Source of the DNA: Metarhizium brunneum
Lineage: Eukaryota > Ascomycota > Sordariomycetes > Hypocreales > Clavicipitaceae
Length of the DNA stretch: 64,000 nt
Reading direction: 5' to 3'
Assembly: GCF_013426205.1 (NCBI RefSeq)
Contig: NC_089425.1
Span: 930,001 to 994,000, forward strand
Shown here: positions 55,801 to 64,000 of the stretch, piece by piece
Layout: every line of letters starts with the position of its first letter
How positions within the stretch are numbered: the stretch's first letter is position 1
The notes under the pieces: model-generated
Database searches by the model: none
Told to the model about the DNA's origin: nothing
What the model saw: the letters and a program-made list of their open reading frames with translations, nothing else
Translations under genes and position numbers: made by a program

Positions 55801-56798
55801 AACGTTAATTCGACATCAGGGGCACCAAAACGTCATGGAGAAGGTGTGGATTCTCAAGACTCTTTCCATGACGGAATAGAACACGGCAGAAGGGTATTTT
55901 TGTTTCTTAACAGAACTAGATATGGTGTCAATGATGGCATCCCCGTCCCAGGATGGAGATCCGAGCCATCCAGTATACGTACCAAACCTGTGACTTTATT
56001 TTATCAAGACTCGGACATAGGCGTGAGTAGTTGGAGAGAATATGGTAGATAGCAGAATATCTCTACCTCGACTCGAAAGAGAATGTAGCTCAAGGATGGT
56101 CAACGCCAGGATATAGACAAGGGCATTTTAGTGTATTACGGGCATTTTACATAAAAGCAGCCCTATTGATTCATAAACGGAAACTCTGGAACGGAGAAAT
56201 ACAGTGTCCTGCATTGGTAGGACAACATTTGATTTGAATATGTGAGAGTAATATTCTGAAAGGTCATGCCAACTCGCGTAGAACAGTTTGACCACAAGGT
56301 TGACTAATACTATGCAAAAACACCATGGTACGTCTCTAGAATTCGGGCACCTTATTTGGTCATATTCTGGGTAACTAGTACCACCTTGAACAAAATCAAC
56401 AGGCTAGACACTCGTTCGCATCATCGTCTTGTGCGCAAGCAATCTGCAGATATACCAATCGAGAACCAGCGGACATGCTAGTGTTTGTCACTAGGCCCCA
56501 ACCACGGCCTCTGACATTCCTTCCACTCCGGCGTCTCTAATGAACGGGCTTAGCATCCCGTCCGAGAACTTCAACGACTCTATCCTTTGGTCGCATCCGT
56601 GCGTGAACGACATGAAAGCAATGCAGTCACAGCTACGCTTGTTACCGGCGATACTGATTCAGTCAAACGTCGAAAGGTCCTCGCATCACCATCCCATCGC
56701 TGCCTGAATCCACTGCAGAGCCGCAGGCAGCCGCCCCCCCTCGAATACCCGACCATGTCTTCTTCAAACCCAAGGACCTTTGATGGCAAAGACTGTTG
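52801..56798. other. Lower-GC region with broken minus-strand frames
   Basis: Base composition drops compared with 46-52 kb, and the dispersed motif is absent. Minus-strand frames at 55431-55117, 54998-54813, 54634-54389 and 54004-53708 have protein-like composition (for example CFKKYTWFMRPVNSVTHVLF) but are separated by stops that I could not remove with sensible introns. They may be pieces of one decayed gene; I do not recognise the family. A 96-nt sequence at 56029-56124 returns inverted beyond the next gene. Confidence 0.4.
56029..56124 (-). repeat. Left arm of 96-nt diverged inverted repeat
   Basis: Read on the minus strand, it aligns without gaps to 58700-58795 with about 20 mismatches (about 79% identity), mostly transitions. 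In the frame starting at 56124 it is open and reads LVYILALTILELHSLS, but an in-frame TAA lies two codons upstream. Confidence 0.7.
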
Positions 56799-57731
56799 TT
56801 ATAGATGCGTTGCGTCTGCAAGCCGGCTTTGAGACCTTGTCACAACGTTAGGCCCCCCAAGTCCAAGAGCAGCCCTCTCCTCTCTTCGTTTCCTGGCTGC
56901 CTTTTGTGCACGCTTGAGTGGCATCGGGGGCAATGGGGCCCGGGCAATTGCTTCGAACACGGGCACCCATGCCGGAACCTCTTTTGACCCCAACTCCCGT
57001 CGTACGTCGGTCACTGCAATCATGAGCAAAACCCTGAGTGTAAAGTGTGCGTCGTTGCCTGCAATGTGAAGATGTTCGCCAGTAAAGGGAATATTAAACT
57101 CTTTCAGAAGCCTTTTTAGCGAAAAGTCGTAGAAAGCCTGGAGTGGGTAGCGAGCAGCTTTTGTCGTGTCAATCGTGAAAATGGGGTTGAGATTGATATT
57201 AAGTTTTTGTAAGAGGGTTATTTCACGATGGCCTCCGTGAACGACGAGAATGACTGGAAAGCATCGTGCAAGAAGCTTTTTTAAGCGCTTGTCCAAGTCA
57301 GCAAGTGGAAGACAGCGATGTTTCCCGAAGCAAAAAGTATTGTCATGGGTTGAAAAATAATTCTCATCTTCGACAACCCAGTGGTAGGATCGGATAATGT
57401 ATGACTTAGAATCTGCGTGTGATAAAGGCGAGTGGCATTTGTCGTGCAGATCCTGGGTGCGCAGGACTGAGATGCCAATGTGGAATTGTACGGGAATTCC
57501 TTCGCTCTCCTTGAGCTCGTCGACGTCCATGCTTACAAGGGTCGCCTCTCTAAATCGCGTTTTTGGCTTTTGCGGCACCCAGGTGGATAATGTGTGGGGC
57601 CAGTGTGGGCTTGTGGTCCAGCCCTGTAAGCCTCGCTTATCGTAGTATCCGAATAACCAACGCAAGATGACAGTCCCCTCTCTTAAAAAGACGTGACGTT
57701 CAGGTTGAGCTGGAGTCTGTTGCCCTTCCAT
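56799..57731 (-). CDS. Gfd2/YDR514C-like protein (RNase H-like, DEDD-type fold)
   Basis: Single exon, 310 residues. Blocks ATLVSMDVDELKE, QFHIGISVLRTQDL, FPVILVVHGGHREITLLQKL, FTIDTTKAARYP, FSLKRLLKEFNIPF and the C-terminal HIAGNDAHFTLRVLL match the C-terminal domain of fungal Gfd2/YDR514C proteins. This domain has the fold of DEDDh 3'-5' exonucleases; the final His and Asp (HIAGND) are kept, but the first motif reads D-x-D where active exonucleases have D-x-E. It could therefore be an altered or inactive nuclease. The C-terminal tail after about residue 270 is basic (KRAQKAARKRREER), suggesting nucleic-acid binding. Such genes are often multicopy and lineage-variable in moulds. It sits between the arms of an inverted repeat (56029-56124 and 58700-58795). 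Confidence 0.75.
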   Translation of the reverse strand: MEGQQTPAQPERHVFLREGTVILRWLFGYYDKRGLQGWTTSPHWPHTLSTWVPQKPKTRFREATLVSMDVDELKESEGIPVQFHIGISVLRTQDLHDKCHSPLSHADSKSYIIRSYHWVVEDENYFSTHDNTFCFGKHRCLPLADLDKRLKKLLARCFPVILVVHGGHREITLLQKLNINLNPIFTIDTTKAARYPLQAFYDFSLKRLLKEFNIPFTGEHLHIAGNDAHFTLRVLLMIAVTDVRRELGSKEVPAWVPVFEAIARAPLPPMPLKRAQKAARKRREERAALGLGGPNVVTRSQSRLADATHL

Positions 57732-60700
57732 GATTGAATTCGGCGTGGCTCCCTAGAGCCTGTGATGCAACTGAAAATTTGTATTGCAATAAAAGGTCAA
57801 GTGCTTGATAATGATCAGAAAAAAGTGCAGCTAGCTAGCGAAGATTTTGGTCACTACTGCACACGTGACTGCGTGGCTTAGGTGAGGCGGAGATTGCCCC
57901 GGAGAGCACACATTTGACATATTGATGTCAATATAAAAGGACCAGGCCCTCTCTGCTGGCTCCCCCTCGCCGTGCCCTCTCTCCATCCTTATTCCCAAGC
58001 TCCAGCCCTGTATCCTGTATCGAAACACCATTCGGCGTACCAACACTCACACCACAAGGCGATGTACTCTACTTTTTAGGGACGAACTCCTCTTGTTTAA
58101 TGGAAATTCCTCTCGCTACTTTACCTTCCTTCTCCGGGTCGATTCTTATTCATACCATATCCGATGCTGCATTTGTCGAAATAACCCTCAGCTAATGATG
58201 ATGATATACAAAAGTCTAGAGGACGAATTTTCTGGAATACTAGACTCCAGCAGCCTTTGGCGCGTAGACAGACCGTTCAGTGTTGTTCTCTGTGAACGCC
58301 CAGAGAGAAGCACGTTGACCTCTACGTAGACATACGGTCACGCGAATCGTGCCAGACGGGGAACCTCGATGGAAGCCAGCTGGTGCCGCCTTTGCTTCCT
58401 CCTACACCGTGAGGCCAATGGCAACCTCATGGCTGGGACGTACGATGTCTCACTGTCGGATCCCAGTCCTCTTCTAGGGCCCGACAACCAAGAGCGAGAC
58501 TTGCCAACACATGATGCAAATAAAGTAATTGGATGGACCTGTGGGTGCCGGCTAAACCGCAAAATCTCAGCTATACTAGTATCACCTGCTGGATCCGTCT
58601 CGTCCATATTTTTCCATCATACAGCATCATTTGCCATGACCCGGGCCCTGCAATCAAAGTCTCCAAGCTCTGCTGCGAGTGTGGACTCATGTTTCAAATA
58701 CCGTTGTCTATGTCCTGGCGTTAACTATTCTTGAGCTATATTCTCTTTCACGCCAAAGTAGAGGTATTCCTCTCTTTACCACATTTTCCCCAACTGTCTT
58801 GCGCCCATCTCTCCAAATAGTACTCGACGTCTGAGAATACTCGGTGATGCTCCCGGGGTACTTTGAAACGCTGTATCAAATTTTCTTGTGCCATGTGGCG
58901 ACATGGACAGACGGCATAGAAACCCATATCGACACTCAGGATCCGCCGCCTATTGGTACATCCAGCTAAACCTGCACAGCCTTGTCGCGCGCTGCTGCAT
59001 TTTGAAGGTGATGGGGGTGTACCACGCAGTGATGTGAGACTAGGTGCTGTGTCGCAAGGATTCATGAGATCAACGAAGCTGTCATGAGAATCAAATGAGA
59101 AACGACTTGCTGCCTAGCCCCGAGAGTATGCCACCAACTTCAGAAGGAAAGTAGGGCTCGAATCGGGTGAGCACTCACCTAGTTCTAGGCTCTCTCTCAT
59201 GCTTACCTCGATGTGGAATCTCACTCGGTGTTCCCGTCCCGAGTTGGTGCCGAAAGTTGGCGGCAACCATTTACCCCAGTTTCATTCTACCAAGCTAGCA
59301 AGGGTCGCTTACACGCTCCAACAGAGTCTGGATGCCAAGAACCATGGAATTCGAAAGTCGTCTCGATTCTGCCGCTGTTGATGTTATTCGGAGGACATTG
59401 CTTGTTTGAAGGGATGGCCGACAGGAGAGAGAAAGAGATAGAAAGAGATTGAAAAACAATGGACCCCGGCCATTTTTGCAGAGCAAAGTTGTTCAACGGA
59501 ATTGGTCAAGCCAACATCCTGCTGGCAACAGGTACCCCGCGTTGCCCAACCAAGACCAAGATGCTCACCCCATCTTACATGACAACGTCATATCCCATTG
59601 TGCCGTTAACCGACAGAAGAAAGGCCATTGGAACGAGGACCAAGTGGAGAATCTGACCCTACCAAGTGTATTTGTGAACACGTGGGCAAGACAAGGACCG
59701 AATCTGGCTCTTGCATGTTGATAACGGTGCTACTGTAGCTTGCTCCATCGTCAGAGCGACAATGCGGGTTTAGCTTGCAGTGGCCGTGAGCAAGATTGGG
59801 GATTGACCTGACCGCTGGTGCTGGTTGAAGGATTGAATTGGTTGCAGTTGTCCATGTTCAGGAGCAAAGTGCAAGGGGAGCCTGGCGGCAATTTTCTTGT
59901 GGGCGCCACCTTCCCGTGCGCTGTTTCTCATTGCGGCCGCTGCTTCCTTTTTGCGAAACACCAGCCAAGGGCCCGCATCTCGATATTCTCCCCTCTTCGC
60001 CTCCCCGTATTGCGGTGCAATTCAAGAGATTGACGGACACAGCGCTCCGCCTATCCAAGGCTGCACGCTGAGCTAATGGCAGATAGCACAACGGTCTAGC
60101 GGTTTGCGGAGACTTGCCCTGGAGCCGACTTGGCGCCACCGCGGCTCCAAATCCACCAAAACCCTTGCATCCATGGACCGCGCTGCGCCGACCAGGGGCT
60201 TCAACGCCATCATCAGCCATTGTCGGGGAGCGACCACAGAGTTCATTCAACAACATGCGGTATCATGAATGACGCTGACACGAAAAACGGCGTGTTGGTC
60301 CTCTGAACTCCAAGTTCTATGGAGTGAAACAACGATAGTAATGTCTCTGGGGTGGCAAGGGTGGGTAAGCGTTGACGATGGGGCAGCCAGGGTTGCAATC
60401 GATTTTGATGGACCGTTGACGACTGTCTACTAGCCGCAGTCATTGGACCCATCTTCATTTGGAACAACAAACACTGAACCGTTCGCATTTTCTGGGGGCC
60501 ATCCTTGATGACGGCCCTTCCGTTCGTACAAAAGAGCCGGCGTCCCCTAAGCCCAGTGCAAGGTGGTTACCCAATCCGACCTTGTGCAACATCTTCCCGC
60601 CAGCTTCTGATGACTTGTGTGTTTTGACCATCATTGGAGAGTGCTTGTGGCTGAGCCCTTCTTATTGGCCAACCATTGCTTCCTCGTTGTACGGCTGCAC

Positions 60701-60816
60701 GGTTGTCTGTGCGTCTTTGCGAGATTGCTCTTCTGTCGCCTTTTCTCCCCGTCAGATGCTTTGCCCCTTGTAGTGGCCTTCGATTGTGACAGACACTCAC
60801 CACAGCAAAATCCACC
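57732..60816. other. Intergenic region with an orphan promoter-like segment and repeat arm
   Basis: 3.1 kb. At 57932-57942 ATATAAAAGGA is a strong TATA box followed by about 100 bp of C/T-rich sequence, yet the first ATG (58063) ends after five codons. 58700-58795 is the right repeat arm. The minus ORF 59065-58748 has protein-like composition (SVDMGFYAVCPCRHMAQEN) but no recognised family. CACGTGGG at 59679-59686 is a Pho4/NUC-1-type E-box 1.1 kb before the permease gene. 59100-60800 otherwise shows nothing I can name. Confidence 0.45.
58700..58795 (+). repeat. Right arm of 96-nt diverged inverted repeat
   Basis: Gapless counterpart of 56029-56124 in inverted orientation. Its open frame reads VVYVLALTILELYSLS, and 21 of 32 residues are the same in both arms. 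Similarity fades within about 10 bp on either side. Confidence 0.7.
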
Positions 60817-62541
60817 ATGTCGAATCTCAAAGAGGAGAAGATTGAGGGCAGCAGAGGCCAAGAGAACGGCCAACAGCCTGCTATCGAGACAGCTCTTGAG
60901 CCTAAACCATTCTTCCAGGCTGCCATGCCTGTTTTTGCTTGCGGCGCAGGACTGTTCTCTGACGGCTACATCAACAACGTACGCACCGGTGAAGAGGCAG
61001 TAATGACTGCGCCTTGTAAAGTTGAAGATCGAATGGGAATTGCTAATATCGGAGATTCTATAGGTCATTGGGTCAGTCAACACTGTGCTCAAGCTCCAGT
61101 ACAAGACCGTCTACACGTCGTCCAATGCTGCCAAGTATGTCGCAGATATTGCCTTTGCTGGTACGGTAGTCGGCCAGCTCATTTTCGGCTTCACCTCTGA
61201 CCACTGGTCGCGAACCAACTCCCTTGTTGTGTCGACCTTGATCCTCATTATTTTTACTGCTTTGGCCACGGGCTCGTATTTTAAGGGAGATGCTGTCGGC
61301 ATGTTTAATATGTTGACTGCCTGGAGGTTTTTTGTCGGTATCGGCATTGGAGGTATGCGACCGCGTAGTGGCAGCGCAACCCAAATGACAACGCTGACCC
61401 AATGCTGACGCGCATCAGGCGAGTACCCTGCTGGTAGTGTTGGTTGTGCTGAGTCCAGCGGCGAGCTCAAAAGCGGCACCCGGAATCGATGGTTCATCCT
61501 GTTTACAAACTCCATGATTGACTGGGGCTTCGTGTTCGGTGCCTTTGTCCCATGTAAGTATTTAGACACGGCTCGCATGGCGATACCATGAGAAGGTGCG
61601 TTGCTGACGGTGGTTCAGATGTTGTCGCCGCTGCCTGCCACAACGAAAATCTCTCGACCATCTGGCGCACCAGCTTGGGCATCGGCATAGTATTCCCCCT
61701 GGTTCTCTTCATTCTGCGATTGCGACTGAAAGAGCCCGAGGAGTTTTCCAGAGAGTCGATGCGAAAGCAGACGCCGTACCTCCTAGTGCTGAGATTTTAC
61801 TGGTTCCGTCTGCTGTGCGTCAGCACGATCTGGTTCCTCTACGATTTCTCCACGTATGCGTTCGGCATCTATTCATCCGACATTCTTTCCGGAATTTATG
61901 ATGGCGACGCCCCTTTAACCACAGTCTTTGGCTGGAACACGGTAATCAACCTGTTCTACCTGCCCGGTACGATGCTCGGTGCTTTCGTTTCTGACTGGGT
62001 TGGGCCCAAGTATACCCTTATTGGTGGCGTTCTCGTGCAGGCTGTGGTTGGATACATCATGGCTGGAGTCTATGGCAAGATTGTCAACCATATTGCTGGA
62101 TTTGCTGTCCTGTACGGGATCTTCCTTACTCTTGGCGAGCTTGGCCCTGGCAACAACATTGGTCTGTTGGCTGCCAAGACGTGTGCGACTGGTGTTCGTG
62201 GTCGATATTATGGCATTGCCGCCGCTATCGGCAAGATTGGTGCTTTTGTCGGGACTTGGGTCTTCCCTTATATCCAGGCCGCTGGTGGCGATGACAAAGT
62301 CAAGTCGGCGCAGTATCCATTCTGGGTGGCTTCCAGCCTGTCGATTCTGTCAGCCGCCATTGCCTTCTTCTTCATCCCCAACATTGGCCAGGACACCATT
62401 ACTCATGAAGATGTGCGCTTCCGTGAGTTTCTCGAGAGCCGTGGCTGGGATACTGCTCAGCTTGGCTTGGGCAAAGTTGACTCGGAGCGCGTCGACGTTG
62501 CGCAAGATGAGCATGTACCAGAGAAACTAGCTATCAAGTAA
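60817..62541 (+). CDS. MFS permease of the GIT1 / phosphate:H+ symporter type
   Basis: Four exons, 60817-60978, 61064-61352, 61419-61553 and 61619-62541, 502 residues. About twelve membrane segments follow a short charged N-terminus. [11 protein letters not shown] opens TM1, and GIGIGGEYPAGS is the signature of the phosphate:H+ symporter branch of the major facilitator superfamily. The residues around it ([33 protein letters not shown]) resemble Git1, the yeast glycerophosphoinositol/glycerophosphocholine importer. It should bring glycerophosphodiesters or phosphate through the plasma membrane. All three introns (85, 66 and 65 nt) have standard ends, and the joined frame is continuous. The start lies in CACCATGTC. 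A CACGTGGG box 1.1 kb upstream would fit phosphate control, but that is speculative. Confidence 0.88.
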
Positions 62542-63810
62542 AGGCCTAGTCATGTTGGATGATGTGGTCTATTTATGTTGCATTTTGATAGCCTGCGGAG
62601 AAAAATTACCGCCACAAGTATAAAGCTGTTTTCTGGTCCTGCGTGTCGTTGGATTGTCGTCAATCTCGCCAAGCCCACTCCACAATTTCATCTGATGGCT
62701 GCCGCCTTGGCGTCGTGGCGATGGGCTTCTTGGTTGGGAGCGCCAAGGCTGGACAAACCTGCCATTTCCTTGGCGCCCGTCCATCCTCGCTGATATGTAA
62801 TACTATGTGAGAATTGACATAGGACTGTCAGCTAACAGTGTCAATGTGTATTGCCTGTCCAGTGTGTGCATATCGGGTATTCCACGTGGAAGTCAAGGCA
62901 TAATTCAACCTCGGGAGCAAGCCGACAGGGAGCGTGCCATCCCGCAAGATACAGCACCAGGAGAAGACCAGACATGGAGGCAGCAGAAACAATATTTGGA
63001 AAGATGCAAAGACATGTCGTGGAGACCCCTCCGCCTAATATATAAACGACTCCGTGCTTAAAGCAAGCGGCATAAGCGGCACCTATTTTCCGGCCAGCGA
63101 TGCCGTCCTTCTCCATGGTACGGGGCAAGCCCATCTGGATTCAAGCGCACCGGTGGACCACGGTGGTATTCGGGAACCAAGTAAGCAAAGCACCTGACAA
63201 GTAAATTTAGAACCAGACCAGACGGTAGATGCGCCTGGTGCAACCACTATTTCCCCGTGTTAGTCTTGACTAAACGTCCGTACAGAGTACATGGGGGGCA
63301 AGTGTTCAGCCTGCGGCGAATCGCTCGGCAGCGACAGCTCACCTAGGCTACACATCCAATCTCAACTCTGCGCACGAGACATGCAATCTACATACAAAAG
63401 AGCACATCCGCGGGCGCTTCCACAAAACGGCGACAAACAAAAACCCGCCACCATGCGACATTGTCGACCAACCATCTCGCACACGCCCATCCCAAAGGGG
63501 AAGTCGGAGCGTGGGGGGCGCGGAAGATGCCCGAGCTTTATTGACTGCGCGCAAAGCGAACATTGAAGTTGAGATTGGCAATAAAATAGTTGGTAGGTTG
63601 AATTTCCAAGATACTGGATAGAAACGATTACCACGCAGTGAAAATGCCATTGTTACTTGGGGATACTAAGGCGGGAAGGTGGCTACCTTGGAGCCAACGG
63701 GGGATTTGCCACGTTTTGGCCTTGATGCTCCCATCAATGATGGCACAGGACAACATACGGCGACAAGGTTCATAATACACCGTCTTGAAGGAAATAATTT
63801 ACCAGCACGC
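62542..63810. other. Intergenic, no gene recognised
   Basis: 1.27 kb between two converging genes, so 3' flank for both. No ORF with a recognisable domain. A palindromic CCACGTGG lies at 62883-62890 and GTCCGTACAGAGTAC, a degenerate form of the dispersed motif, at about 63277. Confidence 0.45.
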
Positions 63811-64000
63811 CTATCTTAAACCCATAGGTAGAGCCACGCCCAAAACCCCAACACTGCAGACAACGCCACAGGGCCGTTGGCACCCCTCCCCAGAAAAGAC
63901 TTTACATCTGAGCAACCTCGTATCCCAGCGGCACAGCCAGCGTATAAACAACCCTGCCAACATTAAACACTCGACACACCAGCCCAATAGCAAAAAGCAT
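63811..64000 (-). CDS. 3' end of a small membrane protein, possibly MAPEG-like (cut by window edge)
   Basis: Partial; the gene continues beyond 64000. The last complete part of one exon (64000-63906) reads LFAIGLVCRVFNVGRVVYTLAVPLGYE, a membrane segment with an R-x2-Y pattern. A 52-nt intron (63905-63854, GTAAAG...CTGCAG) joins it to a final exon (63853-63811) that ends GVALPMGLR before TAG. Microsomal glutathione transferase-like (MAPEG) proteins have similar last helices, but the fragment is too short to decide. The splice choice is an inference: without it the frame stops in the intron. Confidence 0.4.
   Translation of the reverse strand, partial: CFLLLGWCVECLMLAGLFIRWLCRWDTRLLRCKVFSGEGCQRPCGVVCSVGVLGVALPMGLR

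Noticed and set aside
31981..56798. A hidden biosynthetic gene cluster or defence system in the deserts
   Set aside because: No PKS, NRPS, P450, NACHT, HET or transporter motif could be read in any frame.
59100..59200. B-box-like GATTCGAGCC on the minus strand suggesting a tRNA gene
   Set aside because: The T-stem does not pair, and no A-box, anticodon arm or acceptor stem could be fitted.
60070..60150. GGTCTAGCGGTT resembling a tRNA D-arm
   Set aside because: No T-arm or B-box follows and no cloverleaf can be drawn.

Overview
The window is nuclear DNA of a filamentous ascomycete, most likely a Sordariomycete and possibly Hypocreales. Genes carry short introns (about 50-115 nt) with GT/AG ends and CTAAC/CTGAC branch sites. 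They are monocistronic on both strands, and the protein families are those of moulds: TFIIIC Tfc6-like, Prp4 kinase, Ran1-type kinase, ferric reductase, GIT1-type permease, Gfd2-like. The first 4.4 kb show the C-to-T decay of repeat-induced point mutation (RIP). No tRNA, rRNA, CRISPR or prokaryotic feature was seen.

Layout: 1-4.4 kb is an extremely AT-rich block in which the ghost of a Ty3/gypsy chromovirus pol gene (reverse transcriptase, RNase H, integrase, chromodomain) can still be read on the + strand. It is followed by an LTR start and a much less mutated inverted copy of that LTR start. From 4.6 to 31.98 kb the DNA is ordinary and gene-dense: a tyrosine phosphatase, a TRAPPC12-like protein (-), a BTB protein, a GrpB/UPF0157 protein, a GH89 alpha-N-acetylglucosaminidase, a membrane-anchored FAD-linked oxidase (-), a ferric reductase, an internally deleted aldo-keto reductase pseudogene, a TFIIIC WD40 subunit, an Izh/PAQR membrane protein (-), Tma7, and the spliceosomal kinase Prp4.

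From 31.98 to 56.8 kb the window is nearly empty. Two stretches without a recognisable gene (12.3 and 10.9 kb) flank a single Ran1/Pat1-type kinase. They are studded with about 23 copies of a short motif built on the palindrome TACTCCGTACGGAGTA, which I found in no coding sequence. From 52.8 to 59 kb the DNA is lower in GC, with broken ORFs. A 96-nt diverged inverted repeat lies on both sides of a single-exon Gfd2/YDR514C-like gene (-). The window ends with a GIT1/phosphate-type MFS permease and the 3' end of a small membrane protein (-).

The genes look like unrelated housekeeping and nutrient functions: vesicle tethering, Pol III transcription, splicing, ribosome-associated Tma7, iron and phosphate acquisition, and nutrient/differentiation signalling. 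I see no biosynthetic cluster or defence system. The points of most interest are the dispersed palindrome in the gene deserts, the inverted repeats around the Gfd2-like gene, and the readable RIP record in the retroelement.
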